A program made the translations under genes and the position numbers. Of a DNA stretch of 64,000 bases, positions 34,401-42,230 are shown piece by piece. A model generated the notes under the pieces. That model saw nothing but the letters and a program-made list of their open reading frames with translations. It made no database searches and had not been told where the DNA came from. The DNA comes from Agromyces sp. S2-1-8 (GTDB lineage: Bacteria; Actinomycetota; Actinomycetes; Actinomycetales; Microbacteriaceae): contig NZ_JAJOLP010000001.1 in the NCBI RefSeq assembly GCF_021129215.1, positions 2,232,001 to 2,296,000 on the forward strand. Reading direction: 5' to 3'. Position 1 is the stretch's first letter, and every line of letters begins with the position of its first letter.

Positions 34401-36833
34401 CCGAAGGCGGTCGACGACACGATCGAGATGAAGCCCGGCCGCACCGTCGGCGTCGAGGTGCTGCTCAACGACTCCGACCCGTCCGGCTACCAGCTGCGCG
34501 TCGCGGGGCTCCCCGACGTCGACGAGGGCATCGAGGCCGAGGTCCGCGACCGGCGGCGCGTCGTCGTGACGGCCCCCGAGACCGAGGGCGCGTACACAGT
34601 GCGGTACGAGATCTCGAACGGTCACGGCGGCGCCGATGCCGCCTTCCTGCAGATCGCGGTCTCGAAGGACGCCGTGATCCCGCCGCCCACCGCCGAGGAC
34701 CAGGTCATCGAACCCGAAGAGGTCGTCGACGTCGACAAGGTCAACGTTCGCCCGCTCAACGATGCGACGAACCCCGGAGGACTCGTCGAGGACCTCAAGG
34801 TGAGCGTCGAGGGCCCCAACGCCGATCGCGCCGAGGTGCTCTCCGACGGCAGCATCGACGTGAAGCCGGGCCGCGATCGGTTCGCGGTCGCCTATCGACT
34901 GACCAACGAGCTCGACGAACTCGATGCGATGGCGTTCGTCATCGTGCCGCCGATCCCCGGCGGAGACGAGGAGCCCGTCGTCGAGGAGACCCAGCGGCCG
35001 AAGACCCCCGAAGAGCTCGCCGCCGAAGAGAAGGCGAAGTTCCCCGCACCGCACCTCGCCGACATGGAGCCGGTCGTCGTGCCGATGAACGGCAGCATCA
35101 CCTGGGACGTCGACGACATCGTCGTGGTGCCCTCCGGCCAGCCGCCGCTCATCCTCACGGCGTCGGCGACGAACGCGGGCGAGGCGCCCATGGTCGACGG
35201 CCAGACGCTGCAGTACGTGCCCGAGCAGGATTACCGGGGCTCTGCCGCCGTGACGTTCCAGGTGACCGACGGCAAGAGCGCGACCGACCCCATCGGCCGC
35301 GTCGCGATCCTCACCATTCCCATCACGGTCGGCGATCCGAACTTCAACGACACCCCGCCGACGTTCACGCCGCGCACCGAGACGATCGAGGCCGGTGAGG
35401 CGCCGCTCGACGTCGACCTGCGCTCGTCGACCTACCAGCCGAATCCCGACAACATCGAGCGCGTCGAGTACACGAACCTGTCCGGGACGACGGACGAGAT
35501 CCAGGCGTCGATCGACGGCGGAACGCTGAAGGTCTCGTCGGAGCTCGGCGTGCAGCCGGGCACCTCGACCCGCCTGACCTTCGACCTCAAGTTCGAGTCG
35601 TTCACGGTTCCGGGCTATGTCGACGTGAAGGTCGTCTCCTCGACGCGCGCGAAGCCCATCGCCAAGGACGACGGTCCGATCGAGATGGTGCGCAGCGACT
35701 CGAAGCTCGTCGACGTCCTCGAGAACGACTTCAACCCGTTCAACGCGGAGGGCGAGAAGCTGCGCGTCGTCGCCGCCGAGATCGACTCGGCGAGCGTGGG
35801 CTCGAACGCGTCGGTGAGCCACACCGAATCCGACATCACGGTGCGCACCGGTGCATCGTTCACGGGCGAGCTCAGCGTCATCTACCGCATCGGCGACGCC
35901 ACGATGGACCCGGCGCGCGAGGTGCAGGGACGCGTCACCGTGATCGTCAGGGATCGGCCCGACCCGCCGACGCTCACCGCCGCGACGAGCGGAGACGGCA
36001 ACATCCAGGTGACATGGCGCGCCAACGCCACGAACAACTCGCCGATCACGGGCTACATCGTGAGCTACGACGGCGGCTCGAGGGAGTTCGGCGAAGCCGC
36101 AGCCGGCACGCCGCAGACGATCGACGGCCTCCGCAACGGTGCGGCGTACACGTTCACCGTGCGCGCGGTCAACGCGAAGGGCACGTCCGACGCGTCGAAC
36201 AGCATGACCCAGACGCCGTACGGCACGCCGACCCAGCCCACGAACCTGCGCACGGGCGGCATCGGCTACGCGCCCGCCGACGTCACGGTCGCGTGGGATC
36301 CGCCCGCCGACACGGGTGGCGGAGGCGTGCAGTACTCCACACAGATCGACGGTGGCGGTTGGTCGGGCTGGGGCACGGCCCAGTCGCGCACGTTCGGCAA
36401 CCTCGGCGCCGGCAGCCACACGGTCGACGTCAAGGCGAGGAACAACGGCAGCGGCAAGGAGGGCCCCGCGAACTCCATCAGGTTCAGCGTCGAGAACCGT
36501 CCGCCGCCCCAGGCTTCGGGCTCGATCGGCAAGGGCGGGAGCCGCGCCTGCGACAGCGGCGGCAGCGGTTGCGCGAACGTGCGCATCAGCTGGAGCAACA
36601 TGGACCCGGGCCGCTACCAGGTGTACGTGACCGTCAACGGCTCGTGGGACAACTACAAGGGGACCTACGACGTCGGCGCGGACGGCCGACTCGAGCTGCA
36701 GAACCACCTCGGCCGGCGTGCCGCGGGCGAGACGATCGCGGTGCGCTTCGAGAACGTCAGCGGCGGCACCTCGAAGACCCTCGGCGCGATCAGCGGCAGC
36801 CAGTGGAACAGCATCCCGTACAACACGTGGTGA
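31476..36833 (+). CDS. Giant surface protein with Ig/cadherin-like and fibronectin type III repeats
   Basis: 1785 residues. A basic N terminus and one membrane helix (~17-35) anchor it with the bulk outside. Residues ~40-370 are a beta-rich segment with propeller-like repeats. About eleven tandem Ig/cadherin-like repeats follow (~392-1490), each opening with a P-x-A-x-D-D pattern and many carrying LxND-x-D-P-x-G-D, a possible calcium site. Two fibronectin III domains (~1495-1680) and a 95-residue C-terminal domain with two Cys (ACDSGGSGCAN) end it. AGGGGAG precedes GTG codons at 31476 and 31479. No sortase motif is seen. It is the probable client of the flanking kinase-FHA-MoxR genes. Confidence 0.85.
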   Translation: MVGSFTSWVRTRKATATTLALTLIAGVPLTFAVLHQGFPVTDPDLDARDVWVLNEHDLLAGRLNRPIGELDAAVNTATNEFDVLQNGDDAFLYDRSIGSIERIDPSFTTLTERIDVPPGSQVAYGGEVIAVLSPKGELWTVQAGSALSFDAAGTDPLLKLGEGARVAVSSEGTVFATRPGKKALYTIAVGADPQKRSTPKLGEHQLAAVGERAVILDEDQNRLISGDVAVDLPEQGLRLQQSGAEHDVALVASAGALLEAPLAGGEVRVIPSGGEVEAEKASQVAAPVWLNGCAHGAWANSASYLAACDGEDPRSQEIEQKTAGGRLEFRVNRNVIVLNNLSNGNAWLVDSDLRLVDNWEEVTPPEESDDEEGEEKSSRQNFEDTLAERGPVNRPPVARDDEFGVRPERTTILEVLENDTDPDGDVLTVAELPAVSGAQGRLELIDGGRALQFTPDDGAAGTASFRYSVDDGRGGVAEASVNVRITPESENEAPVSMRTAATSVEQNRQISYNVLADWNDPDGDDVYLVNASPTSGDSVRFSPDGQVTFGHRSGELGTKEVQYVVSDGQTESAGTLEVEVKPTGTLNPVGTPDFAQVFVGEAVAIEPLANDLTPSGAPLSLAGVEEVPDGATVTPNLERGTITFSADEPGEYVFLYDLAADTAVSVGLIRVQVAETPDDEPKPIAVKDTAYLRPGEPTTVPLLANDVSPSGRVLAVQSVDDSATDDLVSVEILTNTVARVTASEAIDRQLEFEYTISDGVNTATASVAVVPVPPLVKHQPPVAADDSVNVRAGDIVTVPVLRNDYHPDAAAIHVLPELSKVDAEGGLAFVNGDEVRFQAPKTPGVYSAVYTVGDDFEQTARATVHFTVVGPDPANNRAPLPTPLTSRTFEGSAVKIDVPLDGIDPDGDSVTLTGIASAPSLGRILERTSTSITYEALTGSAGTDTFQYEVEDTQGAKSKGTVRIGVIPRPAVQLPPKAVDDTIEMKPGRTVGVEVLLNDSDPSGYQLRVAGLPDVDEGIEAEVRDRRRVVVTAPETEGAYTVRYEISNGHGGADAAFLQIAVSKDAVIPPPTAEDQVIEPEEVVDVDKVNVRPLNDATNPGGLVEDLKVSVEGPNADRAEVLSDGSIDVKPGRDRFAVAYRLTNELDELDAMAFVIVPPIPGGDEEPVVEETQRPKTPEELAAEEKAKFPAPHLADMEPVVVPMNGSITWDVDDIVVVPSGQPPLILTASATNAGEAPMVDGQTLQYVPEQDYRGSAAVTFQVTDGKSATDPIGRVAILTIPITVGDPNFNDTPPTFTPRTETIEAGEAPLDVDLRSSTYQPNPDNIERVEYTNLSGTTDEIQASIDGGTLKVSSELGVQPGTSTRLTFDLKFESFTVPGYVDVKVVSSTRAKPIAKDDGPIEMVRSDSKLVDVLENDFNPFNAEGEKLRVVAAEIDSASVGSNASVSHTESDITVRTGASFTGELSVIYRIGDATMDPAREVQGRVTVIVRDRPDPPTLTAATSGDGNIQVTWRANATNNSPITGYIVSYDGGSREFGEAAAGTPQTIDGLRNGAAYTFTVRAVNAKGTSDASNSMTQTPYGTPTQPTNLRTGGIGYAPADVTVAWDPPADTGGGGVQYSTQIDGGGWSGWGTAQSRTFGNLGAGSHTVDVKARNNGSGKEGPANSIRFSVENRPPPQASGSIGKGGSRACDSGGSGCANVRISWSNMDPGRYQVYVTVNGSWDNYKGTYDVGADGRLELQNHLGRRAAGETIAVRFENVSGGTSKTLGAISGSQWNSIPYNTW

Positions 36834-36879
36834 CGCGTGTGACCCGACGGCAACGAAGCAAGAGAGAGACGAAACCCGC

Positions 36880-37848
36880 ATGTCAGTGACCCAAGAACAG
36901 GCCCTGTGGTTCCAGGACGCGTTCTCGAAGCTCGTCGACAACGTCGACCGCGCCATCCTCGGCAAGCGCGAGGTCATCGAGCTCGTCGTGACGGCACTGC
37001 TCTCCGACGGGCACGTCCTGCTCGAGGACTTCCCCGGCACGGGTAAGACGGTGCTCGCGAAGGCCCTCGCGAACACCCTCGACGGCACGAACTCGCGCAT
37101 CCAGTTCACGCCCGACCTGCTGCCGTCGGACGTCACCGGCGTCACGATCTACGACCAAGGCAAGGGGCAGTTCGAGTTCCATCGTGGCCCCATCTTCGCC
37201 TCGATCGTGCTGGCCGACGAGATCAACCGGGCGAGCCCGAAGACGCAGTCGTCCCTCCTCGAGGTGATGGAGGAGGGCCGGGTCACGGTCGACGGCGTCT
37301 CGTACGAGGTGGGGTCGCCCTTCATGGTGATCGCGACGCAGAACCCGGTCGAGCAGGCCGGCACGTACTCGCTGCCAGAGGCGCAGCTCGACCGGTTCCT
37401 GATCAAGACCTCGCTCGGGTACCCCGACCACGACACCGCCGTGACGTTGCTGCTCGACTCGGCGAACCGTGCGCGGGCGTCGAAGGTGTCGCCGATCATC
37501 GCCCCCGAGTCGATCACCACGATGTCCGCGCTCGCGAGCGACGTGTACGTCGACGCGGCCGTGCTGTCGTACCTGAACGAGCTCGTCGCGGCGACCCGGG
37601 ACGACCGGGATTCGGCCTTGGGCGTGAGCATGCGCGGCGCACTGGCCCTCGCACGGGCGGTGAAGACGCGAGCGATCTCGCGTGGCCGCACGTTCGCCAC
37701 GCCCGATGACGTGCGCGACCTGGCCGTGCCGGTGCTGGCCCATCGCATCATCGTGGATCCCGAGTCGGAGTTCGCGGGCGTGACCGCGACGGACATCGTG
37801 AACAGGGTCCTGGTCGAGGTCGCTCCGCCGGCGTACCGGGCGGCATGA
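36880..37848 (+). CDS. MoxR-family AAA+ ATPase (first copy)
   Basis: A 322-residue AAA+ ATPase. Walker A GTGKT (53-57) in EDFPGTGKTVLA, Walker B IVLADEINRASP, and sensor segment VIATQNPVEQAGTYSLPEAQLDRF are all intact. MoxR proteins act as chaperones that remodel or insert metal into partners, usually working with VWA/DUF58 proteins encoded next door, as here (4-base overlap). The start ATG lies 47 bases after the giant gene. A second MoxR is encoded at 56435. Confidence 0.93.
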   Translation: MSVTQEQALWFQDAFSKLVDNVDRAILGKREVIELVVTALLSDGHVLLEDFPGTGKTVLAKALANTLDGTNSRIQFTPDLLPSDVTGVTIYDQGKGQFEFHRGPIFASIVLADEINRASPKTQSSLLEVMEEGRVTVDGVSYEVGSPFMVIATQNPVEQAGTYSLPEAQLDRFLIKTSLGYPDHDTAVTLLLDSANRARASKVSPIIAPESITTMSALASDVYVDAAVLSYLNELVAATRDDRDSALGVSMRGALALARAVKTRAISRGRTFATPDDVRDLAVPVLAHRIIVDPESEFAGVTATDIVNRVLVEVAPPAYRAA

Positions 37849-39155
37849 GCGTACCGGCCGGCACGCGGGAGGCCCAGGCGCAGGCGCCCTCGCAGACACG
37901 CATCGCACTCAGGACGGTCTCGCGTTCGCTCGGGACGTCGCTGACGGCGGCTCGGCGCGCCGTCGTGCGCGCGGCGCGCGCGGTGGCCGCCTTCTGCGAG
38001 CCGGTCACGGGCGTGATCTCGACGACGGGATGGCTCGTGCTCGCCGCCGCCGTCGTCTCGCTCGTGCTCGCGTGGGCCTTCGGCTGGATCGAGTTCGCGT
38101 TCCTCGGGTTCACCCTGCTCGCGGCGGTGCTCGTCTCGATCGCGTTCGTGTTCGGTCGGATGCACTTCGACGTCGGCATCGAGCTGCAGCCCGCCCGAGT
38201 CGTCGCCGGTGAACGCGCACTCGGACGGCTCGCCGTCCGCAACGCGGGCGGCGCGCCGTCGGCGCCCGCGCGCATCGAGCTCCCGGTCGGCGCCGGGCTC
38301 GCCGAGTTCGTCGTGCCGCAGCTGGCACCGGGCGAGGAGCACGAAGAGCTCTTCGCCGTGCCGACGAACCGCCGCGCCGTGATCGTCGCCGGCCCTGCGG
38401 TCTCCGTCCGCGGCGACCAGCTCGGCATGCTGCGCCGGACGGTGCGCTGGACCGACCCGGTCGAACTCTTCGTGCACCCGGTGACCGCGCGCCTGCTGCC
38501 GTCGGCCGCGGGCCTCGTCCGCGACCTCGAGGGCGAGATCACGAAGGTCATCACGAACAACGACATCTCGTTCCACGCCCTGCGCGCCTACGAGCCGGGC
38601 GACCCGCTGCGCAACGTGCACTGGCGCACATCGGCCCGCACCGGACAGCTCATGGTCCGCCAGTACGAGGAGACGCGTCGTTCGCAGCTCGCGCTCCTGC
38701 AGTCGACCGAGCGGGCGCACTACGCATCCGAGGACGAGTTCGAGCTCGGGGTGTCGGTGCTCGCCTCGATCGGCGTGCAGGTCATCCGCGACAAGACGCG
38801 GCTCTCGGTCGCGACCGAACGGGTCTCCCTGCGCACGGCGACGCCGACGACCTTGCTGGATGACTCGTGCCGCATCGATCCGGTCGACCGCGCCTACCCG
38901 ACGATGCGCGACTTCGTGCGCGAGGCGACGAAGCGCCTGCCGGCCCCGAGCGTCGTGATCGCGGTCGGCGGTTCGCAGCTCCCGCTCGCCGAGTTCCGCG
39001 CCGTCGAGACGGTGTTCGGCAACGACACCCAGACGGTCGCCGTGCGCATCGACCTCGGCGCGCCGAGCTCGCTCACGAAGATCGCGGGCATGACCGTCGC
39101 AACCATCGGCGAGCTCGCCGACCTTCCTCGGCTGATGCGGAGGGTGCGCCCATGA
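37845..39155 (+). CDS. DUF58 membrane protein (first copy)
   Basis: A 436-residue protein with a ~55-residue Arg-rich cytosolic N terminus, two membrane helices (~60-100) and a DUF58 domain whose hallmark YEPGDPLRNVHWRTSARTGQLMVRQYEE lies around residues 245-280. DUF58 domains are VWA-like and pair with MoxR ATPases. ATGA overlaps with both MoxR and the transglutaminase-like gene indicate a coupled three-gene unit. Confidence 0.87.
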   Translation: MSVPAGTREAQAQAPSQTRIALRTVSRSLGTSLTAARRAVVRAARAVAAFCEPVTGVISTTGWLVLAAAVVSLVLAWAFGWIEFAFLGFTLLAAVLVSIAFVFGRMHFDVGIELQPARVVAGERALGRLAVRNAGGAPSAPARIELPVGAGLAEFVVPQLAPGEEHEELFAVPTNRRAVIVAGPAVSVRGDQLGMLRRTVRWTDPVELFVHPVTARLLPSAAGLVRDLEGEITKVITNNDISFHALRAYEPGDPLRNVHWRTSARTGQLMVRQYEETRRSQLALLQSTERAHYASEDEFELGVSVLASIGVQVIRDKTRLSVATERVSLRTATPTTLLDDSCRIDPVDRAYPTMRDFVREATKRLPAPSVVIAVGGSQLPLAEFRAVETVFGNDTQTVAVRIDLGAPSSLTKIAGMTVATIGELADLPRLMRRVRP

Positions 39156-41458
39156 GACGCCTGCCCCGCAACGTCGTCAGCGACCTGCTCGTCCTGAGCC
39201 TCCTGTCACTGCTCGGCATCGTCGGCTACGAGACGAGCTTCGGCGACCTCAACTTCCTCGTCGCGGCGATCGCCGGGCTCGTCGTCGGCACCCTCGCGGC
39301 CGTCGCCGGCGCGGTCTGGCGGCTCGGCGTGCTCACGACCGTGCTCGTCGCCGTCGCCGCCTACTTCATCCTCGGCACGCCGTTCACGATGCCCGAGACC
39401 GGACTCTTCGCCGTGCTGCCCTCGCTCACGTCGCTCGCCGGGCTCGCCTACGGGGCCGTCTTCGGCTGGGCCGACATCGTCACGATCGGCACACCGGTCG
39501 AGGCGCCGTACTACATCGCGGCGCTGCCCTACTTCGCCGCCTGGCTCGTCTCGCTCGTCGGCACGATGCTCGCGACCCGATGGCTGCCCAAGCGTCGAAC
39601 CGCACTGCGTGCGAGCGTGCTCGTCATCGGCCCAGCCCTCCTCTACCTCTCCGGCATCCTGCTCGGCACCGACGAGCCGTACTTCGCGGGTGTCCGCGGC
39701 GTCGCCTTCGCGGTCATCGCCCTGGTCTGGATCGCGTGGCACCGCGGGACGACCGTCGAGGCGACGGGAGAGGGGGCGAAGCGCCTGCGCCGGCAGAAGA
39801 TCACCGGCACGAGCGCGGTCGTCGCCGGAGCCGTCGCCATCGGCGCGATTGCGGGCGTCGCGTTCGCACCGGTGAGTCCCGAGCGCTTCGTGCTGCGCGA
39901 CGAGGTCGTGCCGCCCTTCGACCCGCTCGAGTTCCCGAGCCCGCTGTCGGGATTCCGCAAGTACACGAAGGACCTCGCCGAGGAGACGCTGTTCACGGTG
40001 CGCGGCCTCCAACCGGGCGACACCCTGCGGCTGGCCACGATGGACTCCTACACCGGCCGCCTCTGGAACGTCGCCGGTCCCGAGGACGCCGGGTCCGACG
40101 CGGGGTACGGCATCGTGGGCGAGTCGCTGCCCGAGCCCGGACTCGCCGACCTCGGCTCGAAGCGCGACGTCGAGATCGAGGTCGGCGCCTACTCCGACGT
40201 CTGGCTCCCGACCGTCGGTTACGGCAGCAGCCTGCACTTGCAGGATGCCGCCAGCGCCGCCCGCGCGGGCGACCTGCGCTACAACCCCGACGCGGGCACC
40301 GCCGTGCTCACGAGCGGCATCGGCGAGGGCACCCGGTACGAGCTCACGGCGAACGTGCAGCGCGAGCCCGACACCGACGACATGCTCGACGTGCCCGTCG
40401 CCGACCTCACCCTGCCGATCGTCGAGAACTCGCCCGACGTGGCCGAGGCCAAGGCGAGCGAGCTCGCCGGCGACGCCGCGAGCCCGATCGAGCAGCTGCG
40501 CGCGATCGAGAAGGCGCTCAAGACGAACGGATTCCTGAGCCACGGCCTCGCCTCCGACGAGGTGGCGTCGCGCGCGGGGCACGGCGCCGACCGCATCACC
40601 GAGCTCTTCACGCGATCGCAGATGGTCGGCGACGCCGAGCAGTACGCCGCCGCGATGGCGCTCATGGCCCGCGATCTGGGCTATCCGGCGCGCGTCGTGA
40701 TGGGGTTCGCACCCGACGTCGCGGAAGGACAGGACGAGGTGGAGGTCGTCGGCGACGACGTCACCGCGTGGGTCGAGGTCGCGTTCGACGGCATCGGCTG
40801 GGTGAGCTTCCACCCCACGCCCGACCAGGTCGACGTGCCGAAGGAGGAGACCCCGAAGCCGAAGTCGGAGCCGCAGCCGCAGGTGCGCCAGCCGCCGCGC
40901 GCCGAGCAGACCGAGGACGAGCTGCTCGCCACCGTCGAGATCGACGACACGGACGACGACGACAAGGATCGTCCCTTCCAGATTCCGGGATGGGTGTGGA
41001 TCGCACTCGGGTCGATCGCGATCCCCGCGGCGCTCGTCTTCCTGCCGATGCTCGCCGCGGCGCTGATCAAGGCGGCACGGCGTCGGCGGCGTCGCTCCGG
41101 CCCCAACGACCGGCAGGCCGCGGCCGCCTGGGACGAGCTCGTCGACCGCTACGCAGAGCTCGGCTTCGAGCCGCCGACGCGAGCGACGCGCCTGCAGTCC
41201 GCGAGGGCCCTCGAGCAGCAGGTCGTCGAGCAGGGGCTCGGCGATGCGATGCAGGGCGCGGATGCCGCGGCCGAAGGCGTGCCGTTGTCGACGCTCGCCT
41301 CCACGATCGACCGGGACGTCTTCGACGGCCGCCCCGTGTCCGACGAGGTCGTCGCCCGTCGCTGGACCGAGGCCGAGGCGGCGACGGCTGCGGTGACCGC
41401 GGCCGTCGGCAGAGCCCGGCGATTCATCAGTCGCTATCGGATCCGTCGTCGTCGGTAG
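39152..41458 (+). CDS. Transglutaminase-fold membrane protein lacking catalytic residues
   Basis: 768 residues: five to six N-terminal membrane helices, an extracytoplasmic region, a transglutaminase-like core (~470-560), an acidic Pro/Glu linker, one membrane helix (~610-640) and a cytosolic helical tail. It is the same architecture as the protein at 58813. Aligned to that copy, the catalytic Cys (GYC) is Ala495 (GDAEQY), the His of DLHAW is Thr538 (DVTAW), and the acidic residue before PTP is His (FHPTP). All three triad positions are lost, so it is probably a structural or binding pseudoenzyme. It is coupled to DUF58 by ATGA. Confidence 0.85.
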   Translation: MRRLPRNVVSDLLVLSLLSLLGIVGYETSFGDLNFLVAAIAGLVVGTLAAVAGAVWRLGVLTTVLVAVAAYFILGTPFTMPETGLFAVLPSLTSLAGLAYGAVFGWADIVTIGTPVEAPYYIAALPYFAAWLVSLVGTMLATRWLPKRRTALRASVLVIGPALLYLSGILLGTDEPYFAGVRGVAFAVIALVWIAWHRGTTVEATGEGAKRLRRQKITGTSAVVAGAVAIGAIAGVAFAPVSPERFVLRDEVVPPFDPLEFPSPLSGFRKYTKDLAEETLFTVRGLQPGDTLRLATMDSYTGRLWNVAGPEDAGSDAGYGIVGESLPEPGLADLGSKRDVEIEVGAYSDVWLPTVGYGSSLHLQDAASAARAGDLRYNPDAGTAVLTSGIGEGTRYELTANVQREPDTDDMLDVPVADLTLPIVENSPDVAEAKASELAGDAASPIEQLRAIEKALKTNGFLSHGLASDEVASRAGHGADRITELFTRSQMVGDAEQYAAAMALMARDLGYPARVVMGFAPDVAEGQDEVEVVGDDVTAWVEVAFDGIGWVSFHPTPDQVDVPKEETPKPKSEPQPQVRQPPRAEQTEDELLATVEIDDTDDDDKDRPFQIPGWVWIALGSIAIPAALVFLPMLAAALIKAARRRRRRSGPNDRQAAAAWDELVDRYAELGFEPPTRATRLQSARALEQQVVEQGLGDAMQGADAAAEGVPLSTLASTIDRDVFDGRPVSDEVVARRWTEAEAATAAVTAAVGRARRFISRYRIRRRR

Positions 41459-41461
41459 GCT
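41456..41461 (+). promoter_or_regulatory. -10 element TAGGCT, leaderless start of the FHA gene
   Basis: TAGGCT straddles the end of the preceding gene and lies 6 bases before the GTG at 41468, so transcription should start at or next to that codon. Confidence 0.55.
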
Positions 41462-41467
41462 GGGACG

Positions 41468-42031
41468 GTGGGTGAATCGGACTTCATCGTTCCCCCGCCG
41501 GGGATCGTGCCCTCGGCGCCGCAGCCGCATGCGCCCGATCGCACGGTTCGGGCCGTCCCGAGGACGCTGCCGACCTTCGCCCCGGGCGGGCCGGTCATCG
41601 GCGCGCCCGGAACACCGCTTCCGGCGCCGCCGCAGCATCCCGCACCGGTGGTGGCGGCGGGGCCGGCGGCTCCGCCTCCGCGGCCCGGTGCTCCCGCACG
41701 GCGTCTCGTCGCGGCATCCGGGTTCGAAGCCGTCATCGACCAACCGGTCGTGCTCGGCCGCGACCCGGCGCCGTCCGCGGTGCCCGGCGCTCGCACCGTC
41801 GCGGTCGACGATCCCGCCCGTACCGTCTCGAAGACGCATGCGTACGTCGAGCCCGTCGAGGCGGGCGTGCGCGTCACCGATCTCCGGTCGACGAACGGGG
41901 TGCGAGTCGAGGTGCCGGGCGCACCGGTGCGCGAGCTGCCACCGGGCGAGGCGACGGTGGTGCCCCTCGGGTCGGCGCTGTACCTCGGCGAGTTCGGGCT
42001 GCGGGTCGACGGCGCCGGGACGCACCGCTGA
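41468..42031 (+). CDS. Small FHA-domain protein with Pro-rich N terminus
   Basis: 187 residues. Residues 1-80 are a Pro/Ala-rich disordered tail (acidic only at the very start, GESDF). Residues ~85-185 are an FHA domain with all key parts: VVLGRDP (GR turn), VSKTHAYVE (SxxH) and RSTNGVRV (Asn loop). It is the third FHA-type protein of the locus and has the best-preserved phosphothreonine pocket after the one at 27710. A -10 hexamer 6 bases before the GTG suggests it also has its own leaderless transcript. Its likely ligands are proteins phosphorylated by the kinase at 28933. Confidence 0.85.
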   Translation: MGESDFIVPPPGIVPSAPQPHAPDRTVRAVPRTLPTFAPGGPVIGAPGTPLPAPPQHPAPVVAAGPAAPPPRPGAPARRLVAASGFEAVIDQPVVLGRDPAPSAVPGARTVAVDDPARTVSKTHAYVEPVEAGVRVTDLRSTNGVRVEVPGAPVRELPPGEATVVPLGSALYLGEFGLRVDGAGTHR

Positions 42032-42105
42032 TCGCGGATCCCTCGGCGTGACGCCCGATGACCGCCACATGTCCGCTCGCGGCCGAAGCGCCGGCGGCGA
42101 GGTGT

Positions 42106-42111
42106 TAGCCT
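42106..42111 (+). promoter_or_regulatory. -10 element TAGCCT of the leuCD transcript
   Basis: TAGCCT ends 7 bases before the ATG at 42119, so the mRNA may begin at that codon and the leader peptide be translated without a ribosome site. The -35 region is weak (GCCGAA, 18-base spacer). Confidence 0.5.
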
Positions 42112-42112
42112 G

Positions 42113-42169
42113 ATGGGCATGCGCGCGCCACGACTTCTCCTTCGTCGCCGCGACGGGGCTTCGATCTGA
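42113..42169 (+). CDS. Leucine-rich leader peptide upstream of leuCD (leuL-like)
   Basis: An 18-codon reading frame [18 protein letters not shown] (16 codons if begun at the second ATG, 42119). It has three consecutive Leu codons, CTT-CTC-CTT; CTT is otherwise rare here. The Leu run ends five bases before a strong hairpin (42148-42186). This is the layout of amino-acid attenuation: slow leucyl-tRNA supply stalls the ribosome on the Leu codons, covers the 5' arm of the hairpin and lets transcription reach leuC. The leader is too short for ordinary gene finders. Its role is inferred from position and composition. Confidence 0.7.
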   Translation: MGMRAPRLLLRRRDGASI

Positions 42170-42186
42170 GGCCGTCCCCGTCGCGG
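42148..42186 (+). terminator. Attenuator hairpin ahead of leuC
   Basis: CCGCGACGGGG (42148-42158) pairs perfectly with CCCCGTCGCGG (42176-42186) around a 17-base loop. The 5' arm lies inside the leader-peptide codons just after the three Leu codons, so a stalled ribosome would block pairing. No T tract follows. I could not model competing structures. Confidence 0.6.
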
Positions 42187-42230
42187 AGTCCGTCGTCGGC
42201 CGAAACCGATCCTCGAAGGAAGACGAACGA

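Noticed and set aside
33597-37145. 1182-codon open frame opposite the giant surface protein
   Set aside because: It is an antisense shadow: Arg- and His-rich with no recognisable fold, and the plus strand shows clear repeats in frame.
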